From NCBI GenBank assembly GCA_900767195.1, contig CAAFYG010000134.1, forward strand, positions 1 through 14,041: a stretch of 14,041 nt of DNA, read 5' to 3'. Below, in pieces: positions 6,144-13,345 of this stretch. The first letter of the stretch is position 1, and each line of letters opens with the position of its first letter. A program made the translations under genes and the position numbers. The stretch comes from Clostridia bacterium. Its GTDB lineage: Bacteria; Bacillota; Clostridia; Christensenellales; Borkfalkiaceae. Below the pieces are notes generated by a model. That model had not been told where the DNA came from. It saw nothing but the letters and a program-made list of their open reading frames with translations, and searched no databases.

Positions 6144-7010
6144 TTACTCGTCCAGCCGATTTTCAAAATACCGCGCCGTAGCCGCCATCAGGCGCACCGC
6201 TTCGGGAAAAATCTCCCGCGGGAATTTTCGGGGAAAATTCCCCGATTCCAACGTAACGTCGCCGCGATACCCGATTTCTTTCATCGCCGCGATCACCGCC
6301 TCGAAATCCACTTTTTCCGTAAACGGCAGCGTGTGCGAATCTTCGTAGAAATTCACGTCGTGTAAGTGCATCGACTGAAAATATCCGCCCAGCGCGCGCA
6401 CCATTTCGGGCGCGGAAGTATTCATCGCGCGAAGTTCCGCATGCCCTATATCGAGATTTGCGCAAAATACGTCCTTAGGCAAAAGATTCATGTGCGCCAC
6501 GAAATTTTCGGGCGAAGAACACGCCGCCGGCGCGAAAATATTCTTCGGCGTATTCCAGTTCCACATATTTTCCACGCCGATTTTCACGCCCGCCTTTCTC
6601 GCGTACGCCACAAGCGGCAGATACACCTTTTCGGCGTTCTCTTCGGGCGAATAATCGTTGCACGGATGCACCACGCACACCTTCGCGCCTAAAATACCGG
6701 AAACCTCTATCGCGCGCACAAGTTTCGGAAAAACGCTCTTATTGTATTCTTCGTTGCCGGGCCGCGCCGAAGGAAACGGCGCGTGCGACTGATTGCACGG
6801 CAGCGCAATCGAATCGGCATACGCGCGAAACCTGCGGGCGTTTTCAAGATAGTTATCGTCCTCGATAAAACGCTCCGCCTCTTTGCCGTTATCGCACATC
6901 GTGCAATCGTACGCCGTAAAGCCGCCGTCTTTCAAAAGCTTTAAAATCTCTTCGAGCGTACCGTACTTTTCAAAACCGCCCGTTTGCGTAGAAATCATTC
7001 TTTCATTCAT
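6144..7010 (-). CDS. Sugar phosphate isomerase/epimerase-like TIM-barrel protein
   Basis: The 288-residue protein has the xylose-isomerase-like AP-endonuclease-2 fold pattern. Candidate metal and catalytic residues appear in family order: His76 (QSHAPF), His115 (VVHPC), Glu147 (IGVEN), Asp187 and His190 (LDIGHAEL), His217 and Asp218 (HLHDVNF) and Glu255 (TLESG). Such enzymes use a divalent metal to isomerise or epimerise sugars or inositol derivatives; the substrate cannot be told here. The start is one of two close ATGs (7010 or 6998), neither with a strong ribosome binding site. The gene begins 24 bases after the thrS stop with no terminator or promoter between, so it is probably cotranscribed with thrS under T-box control. 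A weak AT-rich hairpin follows its stop. Confidence 0.85.
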   Translation of the reverse strand: MNERMISTQTGGFEKYGTLEEILKLLKDGGFTAYDCTMCDNGKEAERFIEDDNYLENARRFRAYADSIALPCNQSHAPFPSARPGNEEYNKSVFPKLVRAIEVSGILGAKVCVVHPCNDYSPEENAEKVYLPLVAYARKAGVKIGVENMWNWNTPKNIFAPAACSSPENFVAHMNLLPKDVFCANLDIGHAELRAMNTSAPEMVRALGGYFQSMHLHDVNFYEDSHTLPFTEKVDFEAVIAAMKEIGYRGDVTLESGNFPRKFPREIFPEAVRLMAATARYFENRLDE

Positions 7011-7034
7011 CTTACTCGTCTCTTCTGAATCGCC

Positions 7035-8942
7035 TTAAAACGCCGTTTTTTCCGCGATCTCTTTAAGAATCGCCGCGGCAAACTCTTCCGCGCTCACCGC
7101 GCCCGTATCGCCTTTATCTCTGCGCCGCACGGAAACCGTTCCGCTTTCCGCTTCTTTTTCGCCGACCACAAGCATATACGGCACTTTATCCATCTGCGCT
7201 TCGCGGATTTTATACCCGATTTTCTCGTTGCGATCGTCCACGGCAACGCGCACGCCCTTTTCTTCGAGTTCGGCGGCAAGCTTCTTCGCGTAAGCGTTCT
7301 GCTTTTCCGTAATCGGCAGAATTTTCGCCTGCACGGGCGAAAGCCATACGGGGAATTTCCCCGCGTAATGCTCGATCAGAATCCCGATAAACCGCTCGAT
7401 CGAGCCGTAAATCACGCGATGCACCATAATCGGGCGGTGCTTCTCGCCGTCCTCGCCCACGTATTCCATTTCAAACCGCTGCGGCAACTGAAAATCCAGC
7501 TGAATCGTACCGCATTGCCACGTTCTGCCGATCGAATCTTCCAGATGAAAATCGATTTTCGGACCGTAGAACGCGCCGTCGCCCTCGTTCACCACGTAAT
7601 CCGTACCCATTTCCCGCAACGCTTCGCGCAGCGCGTTCGTGGCGTTTTCCCAGTCCTCGTCGCTGCCCATGCTGTTTTCGGGGCGCGTGGAAAGCTCTAC
7701 GTGATACTTGAATCCGAACAGCGTGTACACCTCGTTGATAAGCCGCACCACGCCCTTGATCTCGCTAGTAATCTGCGAAGGAGTCATAAAGATATGCGCG
7801 TCGTCCTGCGTGAAGCACCGCACGCGGAAAAGCCCGTGCAGCTGCCCCGATTTTTCGTGACGATGTACCAGTCCCAGCTCGCCCATGCGGATCGGCAGAT
7901 CTTTATACGAATGCGGCTCGGTTTTATACACAAGCACTCCGCCGGGACAATTCATCGGCTTGATCGCATAGTCCTCGCCGTCGATTTTCGTGGTGTACAT
8001 ATTGTCTTTATAATGATCCCAATGCCCGCTCGTTTCCCACAGCGCGCGCGAAAGCATGATGGGGGTGGAAACTTCCACATACCCCTCGCGGCGGTGGATC
8101 TGCCGCCAGTAATCGATTAAAGCGTTCTTTAAAATCATGCCGTTCGGCAGAAAGAACGGAAAGCCTTTGCCCTCGTTTAAAATCGTAAATAATTTCAATT
8201 CTTTCCCGAGCTTGATATGATCGCGTTTTTTCGCTTCTTCCAGCATCGTGAAATAGGCTTCCATCTCGTCTTTTTTCGCAAACGCCGTGCCGTAAATCCG
8301 CGTGAGCATCTTATTATGCTCGTCTCCGCGCCAGTACGCGCCCGCGATACTCACCAGCTTAAACGCCTTGATTTTACCGGTGGAAGGCAGGTGCGGACCT
8401 TTGCAAAGATCCACGAAATTGCCCTGTTTGTAGAAAGAAATTTCCTCCCCTTCGGGCAGATCTTCGATCAATTCCACTTTGTAGTTTTCATTGAATCCGC
8501 GCATATACTTAATCGCTTCTTCGCGCGGCAACGTAAATCTCTCGATCGGGAAATTGCTTTTGATAATGCGCTGCATTTCCACTTCGATCTGCTGAAAATC
8601 GTTCATCGTAATCGGCGTGGTGAAATCCACGTCGTAATAAAATCCGTTGTCGATCACAGGCCCTATCGAAAGCTTGCAGGTGGGATAAATCGTTTTTAAT
8701 GCCTGCGCCAGCACGTGCGCGCAGGTATGGCGGTATACGTGCAGACCGTCGCGATCTTTCAGCGTCACGATTTCCAGCGCGTCTCCCTCTTTCAACGTAT
8801 GCGAAAGATCGGTGAGTTCTCCGTTTACGCGGGCGCACACCGCATTTCTCGCCAACCCTTCCGAAATCGCCTGCGCCGCCTGCATGCAGGTAGCGTTCTC
8901 TTCCAGCTTCAATACGTCGCCGTTTTTCAAAGTGATATTCAT
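7035..8942 (-). CDS. thrS: Threonyl-tRNA synthetase
   Basis: The enzyme charges tRNA-Thr with threonine and edits Ser-tRNA-Thr. I place the start at ATG 8942 (635 residues) because GGAGG lies 8 bases upstream and residue 1 opens the TGS domain (MNITLKNGDVLKLEE, about 1-60). The frame is open for 33 more codons, but those bases form the T-box terminator. The editing domain shows HTCAH (72-76) and CKGPHLP. The class II core shows the zinc cysteine in NCPGG (Cys332), RHEKSGQLHGLFRVR, FTQDDAH, the motif 2/3 region DFHLEDSIGRTWQCGTIQLD and VHRVIYGSIERFIGIL. An anticodon-binding domain closes the protein. ytxC lies upstream, as in Bacillus. Confidence 0.99.
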   Translation of the reverse strand: MNITLKNGDVLKLEENATCMQAAQAISEGLARNAVCARVNGELTDLSHTLKEGDALEIVTLKDRDGLHVYRHTCAHVLAQALKTIYPTCKLSIGPVIDNGFYYDVDFTTPITMNDFQQIEVEMQRIIKSNFPIERFTLPREEAIKYMRGFNENYKVELIEDLPEGEEISFYKQGNFVDLCKGPHLPSTGKIKAFKLVSIAGAYWRGDEHNKMLTRIYGTAFAKKDEMEAYFTMLEEAKKRDHIKLGKELKLFTILNEGKGFPFFLPNGMILKNALIDYWRQIHRREGYVEVSTPIMLSRALWETSGHWDHYKDNMYTTKIDGEDYAIKPMNCPGGVLVYKTEPHSYKDLPIRMGELGLVHRHEKSGQLHGLFRVRCFTQDDAHIFMTPSQITSEIKGVVRLINEVYTLFGFKYHVELSTRPENSMGSDEDWENATNALREALREMGTDYVVNEGDGAFYGPKIDFHLEDSIGRTWQCGTIQLDFQLPQRFEMEYVGEDGEKHRPIMVHRVIYGSIERFIGILIEHYAGKFPVWLSPVQAKILPITEKQNAYAKKLAAELEEKGVRVAVDDRNEKIGYKIREAQMDKVPYMLVVGEKEAESGTVSVRRRDKGDTGAVSAEEFAAAILKEIAEKTAF

Positions 8943-8987
8943 ATAAGTTTCCTCCGTTCCTTCTCGTCCGTAGTATATTGTTGCAAT

Positions 8988-9054
8988 AAAAAACGCCTTA
9001 AACAACGCCGCTTCGCCCGCTTTCCGCAAGCAAAAACGCATAGTTTAAGGACGC
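8988..9054 (-). terminator. T-box regulated terminator upstream of thrS
   Basis: In the minus-strand RNA CCTTAAAC pairs with GTTTAAGG (9043-9050 and 8996-9003), and GCG/CGT pairs extend the outer end past a bulged T. Six Ts (8988-8993) follow. The CCTTAA segment is also the partner of the T-box TTAAGG, so terminator and antiterminator exclude each other. Confidence 0.85.
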
Positions 9055-9285
9055 AAATCATTCTTTCGCGCGGTTCCACCTTAATTGCCGGGCAAATCTT
9101 CGCGCATTTCAAACGCGCCGCCCGACCGCTTTCCGTACCGATTATTCCGTTTTCCGCCGCGAAGCGGTTTCGCGTTTTCCGGGATAAACCGCCTCGCAGC
9201 CCCGGGCAGTCTCTCTGTATATCCTCCGACGAAACGTTACTTGTCATCGCGCGTTCGCGAATAAAAACATCCGTTTTCATTCGGT
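8988..9285 (-). promoter_or_regulatory. T-box riboswitch controlling thrS (specifier ACC, threonine)
   Basis: The conserved T-box AATTAAGGTGGAACCGCG lies at 9069-9086. Stem I holds AGTA (9238-9241) facing GAA (9169-9171), the two sides of the S-turn, directly followed by the triplet ACC (9166-9168), a threonine codon. CGTTT/AAACG pairs above this loop and CGCGAA/TTCGCG (9254-9259 with 9158-9163) pairs below. The antiterminator forms from TTAAGG and CCTTAA around the TGGA-containing bulge, with GCGC/GCGT as its second helix. Uncharged tRNA-Thr would be read at ACC and at TGGA, allowing thrS and probably the downstream isomerase-like gene to be transcribed. TGGA predicts a U discriminator base in the tRNA. 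Confidence 0.92.
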
Positions 9286-9291
9286 ACTGCT

Positions 9292-9320
9292 ATTTTACCT
9301 TTTTCGTTCGGATTTGTCAA
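9292..9320 (-). promoter_or_regulatory. Sigma-A type promoter of thrS
   Basis: On the minus strand TTGACA (9315-9320) and TAAAAT (9292-9297) are 17 bases apart, with transcription starting near 9285 at the 5' end of the T-box leader. The -35 box contains the TGA stop codon of the upstream ytxC-like gene. Confidence 0.9.
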
Positions 9321-10081
9321 CGGTTTTTCGGGGGCAAAACGCAACTTTGCAAAAAATTTTTTTCGCTGCCGAAAAAAGTTGTTTCCGGAAAATATTTTTT
9401 CAAAAACTCCCGCGTTTTTTCCGATTGTTCGCCGAAACAATACACAAGTTTTGCCGAAGAAAGCAAGATTTCTTTCGGCGCGGAATATTCCCCCGTGAGC
9501 GCGCTTTTTTTTAAGGGGCGGTATTCCTCGTCGTACGCCTCTTCGCCCTGCAAAAACACGCGCCCCTGCCCTTCGGAAACGAGAAATTCGAGAAACGAAC
9601 GCAGCGCGCCTTGCGAAAACGCCGCCGGCACGTACGAAGCGATACGCTCCCAACTTTTTTTCAATTCCTGCATGCGGAAAAGAAAAACTCCGTCTAAAAG
9701 ATATTCGTCAAGTCCCGAAAGCCGCGTTTTCACGTATTCTTTATCCGTGTTAAAATCGGCGGCGACAAGCGCGGTGAGAAGAAGTTCCCGTTCCTCTTTT
9801 TCCAGCGCGGGCAAAGGCAGCAGGTTTTCGAAAAAACGGTATTTATACCACACCGCAAGCACTTCCGCCACCGCCGAAGCCGTTTCGCCGCGAACGTAAG
9901 GCTCGTAGAGCTTTTCCGTGGAAAATTCCACCGAAGTCCTTCCGCCTTTGCCGCAAATTCCCGCCACGCAAGGCAAAGCGGCATATCTGCCGCTCACTTT
10001 TTCGCTTACGTAAGCTATACATTCGTCGGGCGTTCCGTTTTTCGATACTCGTATTTTTTCCACGTTATTATTGTATGCCAA
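9317..10081 (-). CDS. ytxC: YtxC-like protein (putative sporulation-associated family)
   Basis: The 254-residue soluble protein has no signal peptide or membrane segment. The call rests on the middle part (about residues 110-175: EYVKTRLSGLDEYLLDGVFL, an ELKKSWERI helix, then FLEFLVSEG), which resembles the YtxC family as I remember it, and on position: ytxC lies directly upstream of thrS in Bacillus. The biochemical function of YtxC is unknown and its link to sporulation is by annotation only. The frame opens at TTG 10081; no ATG is available, and a GTG at 10063 is another option. Neither has a good ribosome binding site. The gene is divergent from leuS across 87 bases, and I see no clear promoter of its own there. 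Confidence 0.65.
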   Translation of the reverse strand: MAYNNNVEKIRVSKNGTPDECIAYVSEKVSGRYAALPCVAGICGKGGRTSVEFSTEKLYEPYVRGETASAVAEVLAVWYKYRFFENLLPLPALEKEERELLLTALVAADFNTDKEYVKTRLSGLDEYLLDGVFLFRMQELKKSWERIASYVPAAFSQGALRSFLEFLVSEGQGRVFLQGEEAYDEEYRPLKKSALTGEYSAPKEILLSSAKLVYCFGEQSEKTREFLKKYFPETTFFGSEKNFLQSCVLPPKNR

Positions 10082-10095
10082 ACGCCGCGAATTAT

Positions 10096-10124
10096 TTGAC
10101 TTATCTTTATTTTTCTGTTATAAT
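10096..10124 (+). promoter_or_regulatory. Sigma-A type promoter of leuS
   Basis: TTGACT (10096-10101) and a perfect TATAAT (10119-10124) are 17 bases apart. The leader to the leuS ATG is only about 40 bases and has room only for the ribosome binding site, so leuS has no T-box. Confidence 0.93.
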
Positions 10125-10168
10125 ATAGCGTGAAATTTATTTCCCTTTGAATTACGGAGGCAAAAAAT

Positions 10169-12607
10169 ATGGACGTTAAAGCGATCGAAAGCAAATGGCA
10201 GGCTCGTTGGGAAAAAGAAAAAGAGTACGTTTTCAATAAGAAAAACATCGATAAAAAATGGTACGTTCTCGAAATGTTTTCTTATCCCTCGGGCGCAAAG
10301 CTGCACGTGGGGCATTGGTACAACTACGGCCCTACCGATTCGTACGCGCGTTTCAAAAAAATGCAAGGCTATGAAGTGTTTCAGCCGATGGGCTTCGACG
10401 CGTTCGGTCTGCCCGCCGAAAACTATGCCATCAAAACGGGTATTCATCCCAAAGATTCCACCGAGCAGAATATCGCCACTATGGAAAAACAGCTGAAAAA
10501 CATGGGCGCGATGTTCGATTGGTCGGCGGAAATCAAAACGTGCGAACCCGATTATTATAAGTGGACGCAATGGCTCTTCATCGAGCTTTACAAAAAAGGA
10601 CTTGCCTACCGCAAACAATCGCTCGTCAACTGGTGTCCTTCGTGCGAAACGGTGCTTGCCAACGAACAGGCGGAAGGCGGCGTATGCGAACGCTGCGGCT
10701 CGCCCGTGCTGCGCAAGAACATGACGCAGTGGTTTTTGAAAATCACCGAATACGCCGAAGAACTGCTGGATGGCTTAAACGATCTCGACTGGCCGGAAAA
10801 AACCAAATCCATGCAGAAAAACTGGATCGGCAAATCCACGGGTTGCGAAGTGATTTTCGAATGTGAAACGGGCGATCCGATCACGGTATTCACCACGCGC
10901 TGCGATACCCTTTTCGGCGTAAACTACGTGGTGCTTGCGCCCGAACATCCGCTTGTGGAAAAGATAAAAGCGGCACACCCCGAACGCGCGGAAGAAATCG
11001 ATAAATACGTAGCTTACGCGGCTTCGGCGAACGACATCGATCGTCTTTCCACCGCCCGCGAAAAAACGGGTACGTTCACGGGCGCGTACGCCACACATCC
11101 GCTCACGGGCAAACAACTGCCCGTATATATCGCGGACTACGTGCTTTATTCCTACGGCACGGGCGCGGTGATGGCGGTTGCCGCGCACGACGAGCGCGAT
11201 TTCGAATTTGCGAAAAAATATTCCCTGCCCGTCACGCAGGTGGTGCAGAAAATCGGCGGCGAAACGGAGCTGCCCTTCACCGAAGACGGCATTCTGGTAA
11301 ACAGCGGCGAATTCGACGGCTTATCGGGCGAAGAAGCGCGCAACGCCATCGCGGCGAAGCTCACCAAAACGGGCAAAGGCAGCAAAAAGATCAACTATCG
11401 CCTGCGCGATTGGTCGGTATCCCGCCAACGCTACTGGGGCGCGCCGATTCCCATGATCCATTGCGAAAAATGCGGCGCAGTCCCCGTACCCGAAAAAGAT
11501 CTGCCCGTGAAGCTCCCCTATGGCGTAGAATTCCGCCCCACCGGCAAATCTCCGCTCGCTTCGTGCGAAGAATTCATGAATTGCACCTGCCCCGTGTGCG
11601 GCGGCAAAGCGCGGCGCGATCCCGATACGCTCGATACGTTCGTCTGCTCTTCGTGGTACTATCTGCGCTACCCCGAAGCGCACAACGATAAACAGGCTTT
11701 TTCCAAGGAAACGGCGGATAAAATGCTGCCCGTAGACGTATACGTGGGCGGTGCGGAACATGCGTGCATGCACCTTCTGTACGCAAGATTTATCACGAAA
11801 GCCCTGCGCGATATGGGGTATATCTCTTTCGACGAACCTTTTAAGCGGCTTGTGCATCAGGGCGTGATTTTAGGACCGGACGGCAACCGCATGAGCAAAT
11901 CGAAAGGCAACGTGGGATCGCCCGATAAATACGTGGACGAGTACGGATCAGACGTATTCCGCCTGTATTTAATGTTCGGCTTTTCTTACACCGAAGGCGG
12001 ACCGTGGAACGACGACGGCATCAAATCGGTTTCGAAATTCATCGAGCGTGTGGAACGGCTCGTTACGAAAGTAAAGGCTTACGAACCGTTAAAAAAGGGT
12101 TTGACGCTTTCGGCGGCGGAAAAAGAGCTTGACTACGCGCGCAACTACGCGATCAAAAATATCACGAAAGACGCGGAAGCTTTTTCGTTCAATACGTCGG
12201 TAGCAAGACTGATGGAATACGTCAACGCGCTTTTGAAATACGACGCGCTCGAAAACAGAAACGAAAGTTTCATGCGGCTTTGCACGGAAGATCTCGTACG
12301 GCTTCTCGCGCCGTTCGCGCCGCACACCGCGGAAGAATTCTGGGAAATGCTCGGGCATAAAACGTCGGTATTCGAAGAGCGGTATCCGATCGCAAACGAA
12401 AGCGCGCTCGTGAAAGACGAAACGGAATACGCCGTGCAGGTAAATAGTAAAATCAAGTGCAAAATGATGGTGGCGAAAGACGCGACGAACGAAGAGATTC
12501 AGGCGGCGGCATGCACGAAAGAGGAAATCGCGCCGCTGCTCGAAGGAAAAACCGTGAAAAAATGCGTGATCGTCCCCGGCAGACTTGTAAACCTTATCGT
12601 CGGGTAA
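10169..12607 (+). CDS. leuS: Leucyl-tRNA synthetase
   Basis: The 812-residue class I synthetase charges tRNA-Leu. The HIGH-type motif is HVGH at 46-49 and the KMSKS-type motif is RMSKS at 574-578. Between them lie the zinc-binding cysteines (CPSCETVLANEQ...CERCGSP), the CP1 editing domain with TTRCDTLFGVNYVVLAPEHP and VAAHDERDFEFA, and WSVSRQRYWGAPIP. The C-terminus holds the helical anticodon-binding part and a small LeuRS end domain. GGAGG lies 8 bases before the ATG. It is the only plus-strand gene in the window, has its own promoter and ends at a hairpin shared with the convergent ogt gene. Confidence 0.99.
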   Translation: MDVKAIESKWQARWEKEKEYVFNKKNIDKKWYVLEMFSYPSGAKLHVGHWYNYGPTDSYARFKKMQGYEVFQPMGFDAFGLPAENYAIKTGIHPKDSTEQNIATMEKQLKNMGAMFDWSAEIKTCEPDYYKWTQWLFIELYKKGLAYRKQSLVNWCPSCETVLANEQAEGGVCERCGSPVLRKNMTQWFLKITEYAEELLDGLNDLDWPEKTKSMQKNWIGKSTGCEVIFECETGDPITVFTTRCDTLFGVNYVVLAPEHPLVEKIKAAHPERAEEIDKYVAYAASANDIDRLSTAREKTGTFTGAYATHPLTGKQLPVYIADYVLYSYGTGAVMAVAAHDERDFEFAKKYSLPVTQVVQKIGGETELPFTEDGILVNSGEFDGLSGEEARNAIAAKLTKTGKGSKKINYRLRDWSVSRQRYWGAPIPMIHCEKCGAVPVPEKDLPVKLPYGVEFRPTGKSPLASCEEFMNCTCPVCGGKARRDPDTLDTFVCSSWYYLRYPEAHNDKQAFSKETADKMLPVDVYVGGAEHACMHLLYARFITKALRDMGYISFDEPFKRLVHQGVILGPDGNRMSKSKGNVGSPDKYVDEYGSDVFRLYLMFGFSYTEGGPWNDDGIKSVSKFIERVERLVTKVKAYEPLKKGLTLSAAEKELDYARNYAIKNITKDAEAFSFNTSVARLMEYVNALLKYDALENRNESFMRLCTEDLVRLLAPFAPHTAEEFWEMLGHKTSVFEERYPIANESALVKDETEYAVQVNSKIKCKMMVAKDATNEEIQAAACTKEEIAPLLEGKTVKKCVIVPGRLVNLIVG

Positions 12608-12632
12608 AATTAACAAATAAATCTGACATCTG

Positions 12633-12667
12633 AAAGCGGACGGGAATCAATTATCCCGCCCGCTTTT
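12633..12667. terminator. Two-sided terminator between leuS and ogt
   Basis: AAAGCGGACGGGA (12633-12645) and TCCCGCCCGCTTT (12654-12666) form a 13-position stem with one A-C mismatch on the plus strand, which is a G-U pair on the minus strand. The loop is 8 bases. Four Ts follow on the plus strand and three on the minus strand. It lies between two converging genes and probably serves both. Confidence 0.8.
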
Positions 12668-12685
12668 CATATCCGATAACTTTTT

Positions 12686-13222
12686 TCACACCGCCGAGCC
12701 TTTTTTTGGCACGGTAAATTCCGAAAGATCCGCGCCTTCGTTTTTTAAAAGCGCGATTTTTTTATCAATCCCGCCCGCATACCCCGTAAGGCTGCCGCTA
12801 TTTCCCACCACTCTGTGGCAGGGAATGATAATCGATATGCAATTATGCCCCACCGCGCCGCCAACCGCCTGTGCCGAAACTCTTCTGCCCGATTCCTTTT
12901 CAATCTGCTTCGCAATGCTACCGTAAGTCGTCGTCCGCCCGAACGGAATCGTCATCATAATTTCCCACACGCGCCTGCGAAACGGCGAAATGCCGTCCAT
13001 CGCCAAAGGCGGCGTAAAATCCGGCGCGCTTCCCGTGAAATAAATATCGAGCCACTTTTTCGTCTGCGCAAAAATCGGCAAATTCTTTTCTTCATAATTC
13101 CCGGGCAGATTGTCGGCATAATATTTCTGCCCGTCTATCCAAAGTCCCGTCAGCGCCCGTCCGTCGCTCGCCAATGTTATCCCGCCGACCGGCGATAAAT
13201 ATTTCGCGATATAATAATGCAT
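12686..13222 (-). CDS. ogt: Methylated-DNA-[protein]-cysteine S-methyltransferase
   Basis: This suicide repair protein takes the alkyl group from O6-alkylguanine onto its active-site cysteine. The signature IIIPCHRVVGNSGSLTGYAG contains that cysteine (Cys135 from the ATG start). Before it stand the DNA-binding helix region TIPFGRTTTYGSIAKQI and the Arg/Asn pocket residues of the family. The N-terminal ribonuclease-H-like part begins MHYYIAKYLSPVGGITL, the usual Ogt opening, so I choose ATG 13222 (178 residues). A GTG at 13243 would add seven residues. AAAGGG lies about 12 bases upstream of the ATG, a long spacing. The gene lies downstream of the histidine kinase with a GC-rich gap of about 120 bases between; no promoter was found there. 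Confidence 0.96.
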   Translation of the reverse strand: MHYYIAKYLSPVGGITLASDGRALTGLWIDGQKYYADNLPGNYEEKNLPIFAQTKKWLDIYFTGSAPDFTPPLAMDGISPFRRRVWEIMMTIPFGRTTTYGSIAKQIEKESGRRVSAQAVGGAVGHNCISIIIPCHRVVGNSGSLTGYAGGIDKKIALLKNEGADLSEFTVPKKGSAV

Positions 13223-13253
13223 CTTCCGATTTTTCCCTTTCACTTTTCACGCC

Positions 13254-13292
13254 CGCCGCAAGCCGCCGCGCCGCCAACACGCCGCAAGCCGC
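13254..13292. repeat. GC-rich direct repeat upstream of ogt
   Basis: CGCCGCAAGCCGC occurs at 13254-13266 and again at 13280-13292, 26 bases apart, in a stretch (13245-13325) much richer in G and C than its surroundings. I see no gene in it. Confidence 0.6.
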
Positions 13293-13345
13293 GCACTACC
13301 CCGTACCGCGCCGCCGCCCGGCGAACAAGAGAAAGCCGATAAAAT

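Noticed and set aside
8943..9041. 33-codon N-terminal extension of thrS
   Set aside because: The bases form the T-box terminator, and the ATG at 8942 has a GGAGG site and begins exactly at the TGS domain.
8715..9899. Plus-strand frame of 394 codons opposite the thrS leader and ytxC
   Set aside because: It runs antisense through the T-box, the thrS promoter and the ytxC-like gene, and shows no recognisable protein motif.
13223..13243. GTG start giving ogt seven more residues
   Set aside because: The ATG at 13222 matches the usual Ogt N-terminus, and the GTG has no better ribosome binding site.
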